This document shows positions 1 through 11,144 of a stretch of 64,000 nt of DNA, one piece after another. The notes beneath the pieces were generated by a model. It saw only the letters and a program-made list of their open reading frames with translations, made no database searches and was not told the origin of the DNA. The translations under genes were made by a program, and so were the position numbers. The first letter of the stretch is position 1. Each line of letters opens with the position of its first letter. Source of the stretch: Lepeophtheirus salmonis (taxonomy: Eukaryota > Arthropoda > Copepoda > Siphonostomatoida > Caligidae); the NCBI RefSeq assembly GCF_016086655.4, contig NC_052138.2:4340001-4404000 (forward strand), read 5' to 3'.

Positions 1-1227
1 CTATAAATGTTATTACGAATCTTTTGGCAAGCAAGTACCCCAAAAATATAAACTCTATTTTAAATTGGACCTATATCAGTAAATAAATCAATCTTTGCAA
101 TATTAATAGTAAGGAACAAAGAAACTGCTAGTTGGCATTTGCTCTCACGATTTCTTGATTTAGGAAGATATTTAATCAATCTAAAGCACTATAGTGTATA
201 ACTTTGTTTTTGGTATTTCATAAAGAGTTCATTTTAGTTGATATATTCCTTAATATTACGACGTAAATTCATTTGAAATCAATTAAGTTCATAAAAAGAG
301 GTCTCACTGTAACATGGATTAATTAGTAACAATGAGTTTTATGGTTCTTGCAGAGAAAAAAGATTATTTTGACAAAGACTTCCTCCTACGATCCATGCCT
401 ACATAATATTACAATTATGAGGGTATATTATATACCAAACCATTTAATAGTCTATTGTTTGAATTTCATTGTTATTTGAAATGGTTAAAAAGTCTTTATA
501 AAACGTAATTTTTTATAACGTTCCATATAATTGGAATCTAATTAATATTGCCTGTCATGGATGAAATTTAAATTTGTAATAGTTATTTTTAACTAATAAA
601 TACCAAAGTCCGTTGACTGAGGGATAAAACCAGCAGAAATCACATTACATTATGTCATTAGAGTTTGGACTGTACATTTCTACTTATGTATGTTTAGAGT
701 AATTAGAAGTTTTTAGATCCTTTGGATCACGCAATCTAAGCCGTAGTGTCTTACATAATGAGATGGGATCTCCTTTGGCCTTATTCTTTAGTCCACGGAC
801 CGATTCTGAGTCAATAGTCTCCCACCTCTTATACTCTAATAGAGACAAACTCAGAAACTCCTTCCCATAATGAGACCTTCAATCTATGCCGTGATAAGAT
901 GGCGGGCCGATCAAAATTCACTCGGTGGCCGGGGGTTTCCGACCTCTGATTTAGATAGCAGTTATTAATTATCATATACATTGAATTGAGAATTTGATCA
1001 TTGGCAGAGTATCAAATGACACAAATTCTAAACGAATGTCCTTCATTAATATAAAAATCCCAATCCTATGTAAACTCCTACCTAGGATTGAAGAAAATAA
1101 AAATGAAGAAAAGAATTAATAATGGCTAGAACGTACACTACTTAAGTATTCTACGTTCTAGCCACATACCTCCTACTTTAAAATTCAGGTATCTTGTCTC
1201 TTTAAAAGAACTTAAGAATGAAACTTC
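1..1227. other. Gene-free repeat-bearing stretch
   Basis: I see no gene here. About 720-960 is repeat-derived. Its end (about 895-950, running into TTTCCGACCTCTG) matches in reverse complement the sequence at about 3275-3345, including GATAAGATGG and CAAAATTCACT. A CAGAGGTCGGAAAC-type terminus would suit a hAT-like element, but I could not pair two ends with a target duplication. The rest is AT-rich sequence with no open frame of note. Confidence 0.5.
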
Positions 1228-1235
1228 AACAGTTG

Positions 1236-1509
1236 CAAGTTTAATAGAAATACAAGACTATACCATAAGGTGTTTCCGACTTATGCTTGACTTCCACCAG
1301 GCTATTTAATAGTGACGTCAAAGATTATATACTGTTACTATTAATCATATAATTTTTAGTTTTATATGCTGTTAATATAACTTCGTTATACTCTATGACG
1401 TCAAAATCTGTATTTATTGCCCAGCAGTCGGGACGACGGTACCATTAAATTAAAAATTCTAGCAAGCATGGTTACATGATAGTCTAACCTTGTACTTCTA
1501 TTAACCTTG
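1236..1509 (+). mobile_element. P-type MITE, copy 1 (274 bp)
   Basis: This is a short non-coding element whose ends match those of the P-like element at 5147-9521. It starts CAAGTTTAATAGAAATACAAG and ends in the inverted form CTTGTACTTCTATTAACCTTG. Flanks AACAGTTG (1228-1235) and ACGAGTTG (1510-1517) agree at 6 of 8 positions, as expected for an old 8-bp target duplication. It carries the palindrome TGACGTCA twice, at 1313-1320 and 1396-1403. No coding potential is present. Mobilisation in trans by a THAP/P transposase is inference. Confidence 0.8.
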
Positions 1510-1677
1510 ACGAGTTGCAATAACTTAGTTAGTAAGTACGTCATTTCATTGGTTTTAGTTACCATAAAATACCTATAAGGACGGGCCTAGTACTGACATC
1601 ATTAATAAGAAATGGACTGATAGAGTTGCAGTCTTTATAGGCTTTTTTATAACAATCCATCACTATGTAGTTGTTAC

Positions 1678-2175
1678 CAGTGTTGGGCAAGTTACTTCCA
1701 AAATGTAATATATTTCATATTATTAGTTAAATGCATTTGAAAGTAATACGTTTCTTTACAATATTTCCTTCTGTGTAGAGTAATAAGTTACTTATTACCA
1801 GGCTTCCCACAACCACATCAAGTGCACCTTATTTTGATACTATTCTCTATTTATCGTATAAATTGAAAATAGTGCGAGTATAACCACTTAGAAAATGTTG
1901 AGTTATCCTTCATTGTTATCATCTTGAAATCTCCTAACAAAATCGTCTTCTTCTTGTGTTAATTTAAGACAGTATTTTTCTCCTCTTTATTTACGACTGT
2001 TGCGCCTGTGTTGTTTTTTCGAAAACACCTCGACTATAAGACAGCTCGGATTGTAACGTACGTTACCGGACTCAGTAATTGTAACAGTATTACCGTAATA
2101 TATTTAGTAGCGCGTTATATTACTCCGTTACTGCCTAATATAATATATTACAGTAACGCGTTACGCCCAACACTG
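1678..2175. mobile_element. hAT-like non-autonomous element (498 bp)
   Basis: The element starts CAGTGTTGGGCAAGTTAC and ends with the inverted form GCGTTACGCCCAACACTG. Flanks GTTGTTAC (1670-1677) and GTTGTCAC (2176-2183) match at 7 of 8 positions, an 8-bp target duplication. CAGTGTTGGG termini with 8-bp duplications are typical of hAT elements. The interior has no transposase. The open frame at 2008-2277 is a by-product of the GTTAC-rich end and is not a gene. Confidence 0.8.
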
Positions 2176-2183
2176 GTTGTCAC

Positions 2184-3930
2184 TAATCAAATATTCATCA
2201 AAATACTAATTTCTTTATCTGCAAGACCCCAAAACTCCAAGTTGGATTTAATAATGGATCCAACATTAGATTTCTAAGTAGGACTACTAACAGTAATACC
2301 ACATACCAAACTTGTGTCAAATCCGTTTCTCTGTGAAAATTTCTCGTGGAATGACCTAAAAATATAGTATTATGTATGAACATACAAAAATAACTGATAA
2401 ACATTGATATTTTTTCTTAAGTACTCGTAAATAACTAGTATATATATATATATATAACTAGAATGGATACTCGGTAGAGCACAAACCTCTGCCTATGATC
2501 ATTTTTCTTGACTTGGATTTTTACTGTATGAAGTATATTTCTTAAACCTACGTACGGACACCAATTTGAGCTCTGTACCTCAATATCAGCCAAACTTATC
2601 GTAGGTTATTTATTTTTTACGTTTTGTGTTACCTTGACCTCTCACAGTTTAATGGGTTTCGATGGAGCTCTCTTTCTGTTTGTCACTTTCCACAAAGCTT
2701 CGAGCTGTTTTCAATCATTGGACTATCATGCAAAGACCTCATGTCGCTTTTATTAATTTCTGCAGGCTAAAAAGATCTAAAAATAGGAGAGACAATAGCA
2801 TAAAAGTAATTCCAAAGCAAACACACATCCTAGATATTATGCACCTACACATGCTACGGATTAATCCCAACTACTCCACGAGAGAATATTCCTCCGAGAT
2901 AATATCCTTGTTGAGAGGAGAATGGGATGATTCTCCATTCTTCCAAGTGGAATAAAATGACTCAATGTGGTGTTTAAAATATATAGAGTTTCTATATCTA
3001 ATGTATTTTGTTATTATTTATTGATTAGATGTAAGTAATATAATTGACTTATTTAAATATAATTTCTGAACTTTTCCTGCCTTTAAAATATTCATTACTT
3101 CTTACAATTAGTCAAACAATTGAAGAAATTATATAAAGCCATTCCAAGCCAAATGAATCACTCAAAAACAGCACCTTTTTATTTTTTTCCCAAATTTGGC
3201 ACATACTTTAATATTAGTTCGAAACTCAAAAATCCAAAATTTTAGCTTTTTTTTAATTCTCCGGCTCAGGATTTCGAGCAAAGGTCGGAAAAATCCAGCT
3301 GGGAAGTGAATTTTGACCAGCCCACCATCTTATCATAGAAAATCATCTAAATATAGGCATAATAATCCAAAAATACTGTTGAGAGCCTTGAGAAATTCCC
3401 TACTTTTGCAACGGGAGAGTGCAGATAAGATAAATCAAATATAGACTTTTCTTTTATATTGTGTCTATATTTCTTTTCTTTTTTATAATTCATGGAGTAA
3501 AAAATAAGGGTATTGCTTAAAGAAAGTTAAACTGAACCCTTGTTTTCTCTAAACATGCAGAAATTCAATTATATATTCAAAAACATGGTTTCCCACAATG
3601 ACTCTGCAGCTGTAGCTGTTTGGCCCTCTGCATGACACTACCTGTTTGGTGGCCTCTACTTTCCAAAAGGTTGCCGACCCCAGATTTGGAGGTTTCTAAA
3701 TTTTTTGCATCGACACCATCTACCCTATTTTTAAATTCCTATATTTTGAATGTTTTTGAAGTACTTAAAAAACCATTAAATACTAGAGATGAAAATGTGT
3801 GCGTAAGTAGAGCAAGTTTCTATATATATATATACTTAATATTATACTATGGCTAAAATAACAATAATAAATTTGTGTTGAAGACGGCAGTCTTTCCATG
3901 ACCGGAATTTTGTTGAATAATGAATCTGTC
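2184..3930. other. Gene-poor stretch with hAT-like termini
   Basis: It holds a TA dinucleotide run at 2439-2456 and one unassigned ORF, listed separately. A repeat at about 3275-3345 also occurs near 895-950. At about 3655-3690 a GGTTGCCGACCCCAG end resembles a hAT-type CTGGGGTCGGCAACC terminus. A short TA run lies at about 3820-3832. No gene was recognised. Confidence 0.4.
2662..2955 (+). other. Unassigned 97-codon ORF
   Basis: An ATG-initiated frame of 97 codons ends in TAA. The product is basic in its middle (a LKRSKNRRDN stretch at about residues 36-45) and acidic at its C-terminus. I recognise no domain, signal peptide or membrane segment. No promoter or splice context argues for expression, and a chance ORF is at least as likely as a gene. 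Confidence 0.15.
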
Positions 3931-3934
3931 CCAA

Positions 3935-4525
3935 GCGCGATGTCCACTCGGCACAACTTTTATTCTATATGTGAACCCTCAGCTCTAATAATTGCTTCAA
4001 TACGAGGCCTAAATCCCTTGCAGGCCTTGACTATGTTAATTTAGTCAGACTCGTGCTTGGTCCACTCCTTCTAGATGAAAGCCTCTAAAGTCTAGAGACA
4101 AGACTGAGGAGTAGTACACGTCCTCTCCTCCAGAGCCGCCTAAATAGAGTAGTCCAAAGGGTTCGCGTCTGGAGAGAAGGCGGTCATTGTTGAGTTCCCA
4201 AAAGTCTGTTGTCACACAGGAAGTCCTGTGTCTTAGCAGCGCAATAACACGGAGTACCTTCTTAACTAAAAACAAAATTGTCCCCAAACTTTTATCTGCT
4301 ACAAGTTAGCACTTTCTTCTACCGAAGTACGATGTAAGCATCTGCGTTGAGCCGCTTATTCCTCTCCACAAAAATGGGAAAGCAGATTTCACATGTCCTG
4401 CCCACTGGATTTTTTGTTCTGAAGACATGTGCATTTAAGCTGAGACACCGTACGGATGTTCGGTTGTGATGTAGTGGTTGTTCTGCGTATTCAAGGTAGC
4501 GTCAGCAGTAAAAAAAAAAATTATC
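3935..4525 (-). pseudogene. Decayed Tc1/mariner transposase, family C
   Basis: Read on the minus strand across frameshifts, this gives transposase pieces in the expected order. A FVERNKRLNADAY segment near 4400 comes first, then a degenerate copy of the second catalytic Asp region (EGTPCYCAAK) near 4240-4270. FSPDANPLDYSI, which carries the third acidic catalytic position, follows near 4170. The C-terminal EWTKHES and IVKACKGFRPRIEAIIRAEG lie near 3965-4065. Many stops and at least three frameshifts make it dead. A second copy with an internal deletion lies at 17620-17935. The longest open piece, 4045-4287, is out of frame and should not be taken as a gene. Confidence 0.7.
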
Positions 4526-4529
4526 AGTA

Positions 4530-5137
4530 TAGAGCAAAAAATTGCCCAAATTTTTGTTGATGGTGAACCAGGAATTATTTTAGTCTTAAAAGCGCTCCGC
4601 ACACACACTCGTTGATAAATCTCATCTAAAGTTACATACCTATATTACTTTTATACTTTTCTATTATTTATTTTTTCAATACGAGCTCGTTGTTAATAAT
4701 GAGTCTTCATCCGACAATCAAATAAACAAATTTTGTTTTTTTAATATATGTAGGTAATAAAAAGTTGATAAATGATCTCACAAATTCAAATTAAATTTAA
4801 AATTACTTCATTGAGCTTGAAGTTAATAACCAGTACAGCAAAGATACGGAATCGATTCCGACTCCCGTTGTTAATTTGATGGTCCTAGGCTCAAACATAA
4901 GTAAAAATCCTATAGAATAAACCTTATATTTCAATTTTTTTTAAACTTACCTATAAAAAAGGTCGATTTTGATTGATTTTTGGTCAATTTAGTTTTTAAT
5001 GTTTATTAAGGAAATTTTATAAAATAAGCTAGTGAGGTTGCATTAGATAAGGATTACAATAATATTCCAGGGGATAAAATTTGAACTGTTCATGAATTTG
5101 TAAGAAATAATGTATACTAATATGGAAAAATAATTTA
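4530..5137. other. AT-rich stretch without a gene
   Basis: This is AT-rich sequence with no long open frame, no recognised repeat terminus and no RNA gene visible by eye. It separates the decayed family C transposase from the left end of the P-like element. Confidence 0.5.
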
Positions 5138-6297
5138 GATGTATGGCAAGATTAATAGAAATACAAGGTTATACCATAAGGTGTTAACGACTGATGTTTG
5201 ACTTCCACCACGCTTTTAATAGTGACGTAATTGTATATAAGTAGTTGCGTTTTTTGTTTACATTTTCCATCCTATTCTTGATTCTAACATTTTGAGATGG
5301 TCTTCATTTTATTAAAAGACATTCAAATCCATCGAAGATCTTCCACATCGTAGTGAAGCATATAAAGCTAAGTCTCCGTTTCTACAGAGGATCACTTTGT
5401 CATAGTGGACTACAGCGAGGAACGAAGAAGATTGTCGGATTTCACTCAAATCCATTAGGAAAATTAAATTGAAGTCTTATTAGTTATTCTGTGTTAACTC
5501 TTCAGCCTTGGCTTTATCAATTCTATCATTCAATCCAAGAACAATATATTAAATCCATATATACTGTAATTACTTATAAGTTATTTGTATTGACTGTCAT
5601 TTGTTAGGATGGCTATAAATTATCATAAGCATTCTTCATCAAATAGAAGATACTAGATGAAAACTCCTTGGAGAATGTGTGGAGTTCAATCTAACAAAAG
5701 ATCGTGTTACTTCGTCACTCCCGGCATTAAAGAATAGGTCATTGTGATAAAGTGCAACATAATTACATATACAAAGGATCATGTATTTAAAAAAAATAAT
5801 AATGCACATTGCCATGTAATGTTTTAATTAAACTTAAGTATCTTAAAACGAATACTTTATTGAAATAAAACTTATTAATCCACATTCAAACAGTTCCCAT
5901 ATTGACTTTTTTGTGGATTTGACACAAGAAGAAAACTTCGCTCCTATTAATATTGTATTTGTGTTAAAGAAGAACTCTTTTACTTTAAAAAAATGTTGGC
6001 CATCCAATTTCCGAGGAATTGCTAGACAAGGTTTTTAGACTTAGGTAGAACACAGGCACTCAGATTTCGAAAGTTTATTGTTTAAAATTAAATAATGAGC
6101 CTCAAAAAAAATATATCTCATTTCCGTATCTATTTTTTAACTAATGAAATGAGCAGTTTTTGGACGTTACTTGCTATTTTTCTTTTTATGCTACTTTTGT
6201 TTAAAATATTAATATACTTCAGTTTAATGAATGTACGAGTGCCAATAATTTTTTTTTAACTTCATATTCTTCCTTAGAATACTTTTCCACAATTATG

Positions 6298-8004
6298 CTA
6301 ATGAGTCAATCCATCATATATGGTTCGTTTCCAAAAAAGATTCCGATGGTTGAAGCAGTCCCCCTCTTGACAATGTTTTAAGCCATGGACTCGGAGGAAC
6401 TTGGATGCTGGAAGTATTACACCCCAGAGTGGGAAATTTTTGATGTAACGATTTGACCATATATCCAGCAACATAAATAAGTCCTTCATCTTCACAGATT
6501 TTAGGAAGATGTAAATTATTAAATGTTATTGTATTTTCATAATTGTTTGGATCTCCCTCAATCTCACCTTTAATGATTTGATGATAAATTATATCATCAA
6601 AGTCTTGATAAAATTCCATGTTCTCTTTTGAATCTGCTTCGCTCAAAATAGGACCTAAAAGTAGATACAGGATTAGTATATATACATTAGTGCATTGGTG
6701 ATACTACAACCTGTAATTTGTTGAAACATAGAAACAATACATTGGTCTCCTTCAGCATCAGGATGAGAGTGGGTTCGTCCAAAATATCTTCTTCTTGAAA
6801 AAAAGTTTCCAAGACAATCTTGATTTAAAGGAGATGTCAAATATATATGGAATGCCAATTTCATTATTTATGTATTGATCTAATTATATCAAAGATTTTT
6901 AAGAAATACTTATGCCCTTTTGGTAGGGATTCAAAGCAGATGACTTAGGCAACACCACTTCACCATTTTTATTTTTCTTAATTTGCTTCATTGTTCCAAT
7001 CAAATTTATCATGCTTTGGAGAATATCCTTTTGTAAATCATAATTTACTCCATGGGAACATCCAAAGTCTTTTTTTGATATTGGTCGGAAGCTTTATCTC
7101 ATCAAAGTACAAGACTGCTAAGTTTCCATTAGGAGTTTCGTTGGATTTGATTTGTTGAGCTATAATTATAATAATATTTGATTGTATTCCAGGAGCTGTT
7201 TTAAAATTTCGGATCCACCGTTTGAGGATTGTTACACTAGGAACCGGAAGTAGACCACTGGATTGAATGTAACGGTAGGCTTTCGAGGAAAGAGACTTCA
7301 GTATCAGCCCTTTAACAAAATCCTCCTCATTCCATTTTCCAACCCTCTTTCCACTGATAATTAGTTTACATTGAAATTGAGTGAATCTCTTTTCCAATTC
7401 TCCTTTCATCACTTCCTTAAATTTAGATTTGGATTTTAATAATCTATTTTTCGATTAAAAGATTTTCACTTTTTTGTCTAAATCTGCATTCTGTTTCCTT
7501 AGTGACTCGAGTTCTAGAATTAGTGGATCTTTTTTGGTATTAGAAGCCCCACTAATTTGTATAATCCGGGATACACATGCTTGATTAGATGCGTTAACCT
7601 TTTCTAACACAAGTGTTTGAGTTGAGTTTACGTTGGTTTGGGAGAATCTGTCAAATATTTCCATATATATTTCATTAGAATCTTCTTCAAAATGGTCCAC
7701 TATCTTAATTCATTTCGTTTTCCTTGGAGCTTGCTAAAATCCTTCTCCAGGTATGAGACCTTCTTTCAATTTTCTTTTTCAATGTAACCCCAGCAATTCC
7801 CCTTTTAAATCCCTTTCATAAGCATTTTCCTCAAAATGATTCTCACAAATTCTAGGGTATTTTCCTAAATGGTCCTTCCGACGACAAGCACTTTCCCATT
7901 TTTTCCTCCTTGAGGGATTTTTTGGGAAAATGAACATAAATTATGTTATTAGGAGAATCACAAATGGCAACTTCACAACTGACAGTTTCATTCCGCAAAT
8001 ACAT
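6298..8004 (-). pseudogene. THAP-domain P-element transposase pseudogene
   Basis: The likely start is ATG at 8004. The N-terminus is a THAP zinc finger: Cys10-x4-Cys15, an HFPKK motif at residues 25-29, then (after a one-base frameshift near 7856) RICENHFE, giving the C-x2-H half. The usual conserved Trp is replaced by Cys (KCL). A coiled-coil-like leucine-rich stretch lies at about 7455-7540. The core segment at 7038-7412 has WNEEDFVKGLILKSLSSKAY, a PVPSVTILKRWIRNF motif and YFDEIKL, as in P/THAP9 transposases. Further on come LNPYQKG (about 6910), LNQDCLGNFFSR with GRTHSHPDA (about 6770-6830), and the C-terminal ICEDEGLIYVAGYMV (about 6440-6490). Several frameshifts and stops, and an apparent loss between the core and the LNPYQKG region, make it non-functional. 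It sits inside the 5147-9521 element. Confidence 0.8.
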
Positions 8005-8008
8005 TTTA

Positions 8009-9209
8009 CCGGGTCGTGCAGAATTATTTACCGATTTTTGTTCAGAATATATCGCGGACAATAATGACATTTGAATGACTTGAGAAACAATTTATTCATA
8101 CATTTTTAGAATAATAAAATAGTTTGTGATCAAATTTAATCAATGTAGCCACCATTTGACTCAATGACACTGGTCAGGCGACGTCTGAAGCTGCCACAGA
8201 CTTGCTGGATGTAATCGGCGTCCATGGAGGCCCAGGCCTTGTTGACAGGAGCCGTTAAGGCATTTATGTTCTTGTGTCGTTTTTTGCAGGCCTTGGTCTC
8301 CACATGCGCCTAGATAGGGAAGTCTAGTGGGTTCAGATCTGGGCACAGAGGGGGGGCAGTAGTCCTTGGCCAAAAGTTCATGTTGTCCTTGAGCCACTCC
8401 TGAGCTTTCTTGGAAGCGTAGGCGGGTGATCCATCTTGTTGAAAAACCCAAATAGAGTTGCCGACTATGGATTTGATCCACAGAAGGACCTTCGACGCCA
8501 GAATCTTCACATAATCCTCCGCTGTTAATCTGAGGCAGTGGGGAACCATACCGGCTTAATGGCCTTCCCGTTGGATCTCTAAACATCTTCAAAGCTCACA
8601 ACACGGTCATTTTGCCTGTTGAAAACAGGATCGACCGTAAAAGTTTTCTCATCTGAAAAAATGATGATGCGTCCAGATGAGCTCTTGATATCATTCAAGA
8701 TTCTCTTGGCACGCTCAAGTCTGACTTCTCGCTGACGTTCAGTTAGCAGAGGGCATTCAGTACGCCTCAGGGACTTTCCTCCAGCCCTTTTCAATGCCCT
8801 TGAAATAGTTGATGTTGACGTTCCGATCTTTCTGGCCATGTCGGCAAAGTCCTCTTGAACACTGCCTTTACTTGCCTTGTTGAGACAGTGGGCTTCCTGC
8901 CAGCCCTAGGGGAATGCTTGAGATCACCCCCAGCCTCCAAGAGCTTGGAAACGTTGTAAATTGTCTTCAACGAGGCCCCAACCTGTTCCTTAATGTTGTT
9001 ATGAGGCACTCCCGCTCAGAAGAGGGCTGCAATTTCGATCTCCTTTGTTTCCTGATTGGACATGGTCTCACGTGTGGAAGTTGTTACGCTCTCACAGGAA
9101 GGATTTTTGTTTATTTTAACAGTAAAAATACAAAACAATCAGATTGGTTGCCACAAAACCTCTTAAAAAGTATATTTAAATCATCGGTAAATAATTTTGC
9201 ACGGCCCGG
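8009..9209 (-). mobile_element. Complete Tc1-like element nested in P element
   Basis: The inverted ends are CCGGGTCGTGCAGAATTATT (from 8009) and, at the other side, AATAATTTTGCACGGCCCGG (ending 9209). Each is flanked by a TA dinucleotide (8007-8008 and 9210-9211), the Tc1/mariner target duplication. The 1201-bp interior carries a broken transposase on the minus strand. Joining the flanks places the insertion a few bases upstream of the ATG of the host THAP transposase. The Tc1 insertion is therefore younger than the P element. Confidence 0.85.
8136..9063 (-). pseudogene. Tc1-like transposase, recently broken
   Basis: Starting at ATG 9063, the reading shows an N-terminal helix-turn-helix (NNIKEQVGASLKTIYNVSKL), GRKP, a second HTH near 8800 (IGTSTSTISRALKRAGGKSL) and the first catalytic Asp in IIIFSDEKTF (about 8650). 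The second Asp is in VFQQDGSPAYAS (about 8430) and the third acidic region in CPDLNPLDF (about 8320). The C-terminus ends ESNGGYID with TAA at 8136-8138. Breaks are few: a TGA near codon 16, a frameshift near 8840, one near 8580, and TAG at 8310-8312 where Trp is expected. All three acidic residues survive, so inactivation looks recent. It belongs to the IS630/Tc1/mariner superfamily. Confidence 0.85.
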
Positions 9210-9529
9210 TACTTTTTCGGAATGGCGAATAGCTATTATTATCGTTATAATAATAATCAATAGTAATAATATATATATTGTAAAATATAAATAAGATATA
9301 AAATCATACTCCAAGGATACCAAACTTCTCTCGCTTGGCCCACAACGTAGTCCCAGTACTCAATTTTGGCCTTTTGTGAATTTGTATTTGGTACCCTATC
9401 TATTCTCTATGACGTCAAAATATCCCTCTCTTGCCCAGTAGTTGGTACGATACATCAAATGGAAAATTCTAGCAAGCCCGATTACATAATGGTCTAACCT
9501 TTGTATTTCTATAAACCTTAGATGTAAGG

Positions 9530-10085
9530 GGCTTGAATCAAGTTTATAGATGCTTCATATTCAAAATAATTGATAGATATATACGATTTAATTTTTTTCT
9601 CCGGAATATTATCGTAATATACATTCACGCAACCTAAAGCTTAGTTTATTAAATTTCTCAATAACTATTAGAAACTAAATTAACCAAAAATCAATCAATA
9701 TCAAACTTTTTTTTTTAAATTGAAAAGTAAGGTATATTCCATAACTTCAGCTAGGGTATAAAGTATTTGAAGAAAAATATAGGAGATATTCGTTTCTAAG
9801 GAAGGTTCGTAATTTTACTACATTTGTTAGTCGTTGTAAACATTTTTTATTTATTGTAATCAAGATAAAGTATTAAATAAATCATTTTCAAATGTTGAAT
9901 GTTTGTATCAATTTGTTATTTACTTTGATTTGCATCTATATAGTTCTTTCATGTCCAAATATGGCACTGAATTGTAGCTATACCTTTAAAACTTGATTTT
10001 TTTTTTAAAAGGCTATAAAGGCCAAAGATTTAATAACAATAATAAATGTAGATTTCAGCCTGCGGACATTCCAGTACCTTTATTT
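9530..10085. other. AT-rich stretch without a gene
   Basis: This AT-rich sequence lies between the right end of the P-like element and the start of a repeat R1 copy. No long open frame, terminal repeat or RNA gene was recognised. Confidence 0.45.
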
Positions 10086-10720
10086 TATTGCAAAATGTAA
10101 TAAGTCGTCAAGGTGTTAACTTCGCCATTCTCGCATATCTTTGCTTTTAATTGTTTCAAAAATCCATTATAAAAGAATTATTTATGTATTTGAATATAAT
10201 TATAATATTTTCCAATTATTAATGTTATTTTAAATGTACAAGTTTCTCCTTTTTATAGCAGTTAATCATTTTCTCACTCCAAAATACTATGAGGTAGCTG
10301 ATAGTAACACGCAGTTATGCTAATCGGGCGCATCTTTAGCGTGTTAAATAAAAAAATGGAAATCAACATGGTAACCCTGATAATATAATTTTTGGAGGAG
10401 AGGAGATTAGCTCTCACGACGTTTCATTAGATCAGCGTCAAGCAGCAGTGACGAGGCGGAGATGAAAATAAACAGGGACAGAGGTATATAGACAAGAATG
10501 ACTCTGACGCCCATCCTCAATTGTACTCTCAGTCCAACAAGGACTCACAACTATTACTCAGCAACAAATCCGCAGGGTTACTCTCCGTCTCTTAAGAGAA
10601 CACACAAATTTTAAATCCAATTTCGTTAATATCAATGGACATGTAGCAGGAAAGGAAGTTCACTTCTAAAGTATTAAATAATAATGACTACAGCTTGGGA
10701 AAAGAAAATTCTAAAATATT
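10085..10720 (+). repeat. Interspersed repeat R1, long copy
   Basis: This is the longest R1 copy on the plus strand. The first part (10085-10330) resembles 36190-36370 and 37240-37510, for example TTTGAATATAATTA and ATGTTATTTTAAATGTA. The second part holds the R1 core: CGTTTCATTAGATCAGC, AAATAAACA, AGTCCAACAAGGACT and TTACTCTCCGTCT, ending near a run of AATAATAATGAC. No coding potential, long inverted ends or target duplication was identified, so the class is unknown. A solo-LTR-like or non-autonomous DNA element are both possible. Confidence 0.65.
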
Positions 10721-11144
10721 AGATTGCACATATATTCCAATACAAATTGTACCCCTCCAGTTAAAACTTCGAGCTCAGCATGATATGCTATGCACACTAA
10801 CAGTGATTTAGTGATTTGAGAACAAATTTTTCGTGTTCTGTTACTATACTATATCAAAAATTCATCAAATATATTTATACTATAATAAGAACGATGCTAG
10901 TTGGTGCACTTTTCGGTATATTACTCACCCAGGTATTATTGATATTTTAGACATAGTTAATTTTATTTTAGCTATAATATCAATTTTAATATGAATGATT
11001 TTTTAAGTCAACCTACATCATTGAAGGATAAGTTGGTAAAATAGTGATTAATTATCAATAATTAAAAGTATTTCTCTGTAAAATTAAAAAACCAAACCAA
11101 AAAATATATATTTTAAATAGCACTACGTTGACTAGTGCAAAACA

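Larger units (their letters stand above)
5147..9521 (-). mobile_element. Near full-length P-superfamily transposon
   Basis: The left end (5147, CAAGATTAATAGAAATACAAGG) and right end (to 9521, inverted TTTGTATTTCTATAAACCTTA) are the termini shared with the short MITEs in this window. Flanks ATGTATGG (5139-5146) and ATGTAAGG (9522-9529) match at 7 of 8; with the preceding G they match at 8 of 9. Inside, on the minus strand, lies a THAP/P transposase pseudogene (6298-8004). A separate Tc1-like element (8009-9209) is inserted just upstream of its start codon. Without that 1.2-kb insertion the element is about 3.2 kb, a plausible size for a P element. P elements make 8-bp target duplications. About 5250-6290 inside the element has no recognised coding sequence. 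The joining of the two ends is inferred from termini, flanks and the P-type content between them. Confidence 0.75.

Noticed and set aside
1236..1509. Assigning this MITE family to hAT on the basis of 8-bp duplications
   Set aside because: hAT and P both make 8-bp duplications; the P-type transposase between matching ends at 5147-9521 favours P.
2008..2277. 89-codon open frame
   Set aside because: It lies across the right end of the hAT-like element 1678-2175; GTTAC-rich terminal sequence keeps it open and no domain is present.
4045..4287. 80-codon minus-strand frame as a gene
   Set aside because: It is out of frame with the transposase it overlaps; the recognisable motifs are in the neighbouring frames.
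5139..5300. Half MITE as an independent truncated copy
   Set aside because: Its flank matches that of the other half at 9522-9529, so the two are better read as ends of one long element.
8161..8592. 143-codon minus-strand frame as a gene
   Set aside because: It is the wrong frame over most of the Tc1 transposase; the catalytic motifs lie in the overlapping frame 8310-8549 and its continuation.
9111..9323. 70-codon minus-strand frame
   Set aside because: It reads through the Tc1 terminal repeat into AT-rich flank; the hydrophobic run is TA-rich sequence.
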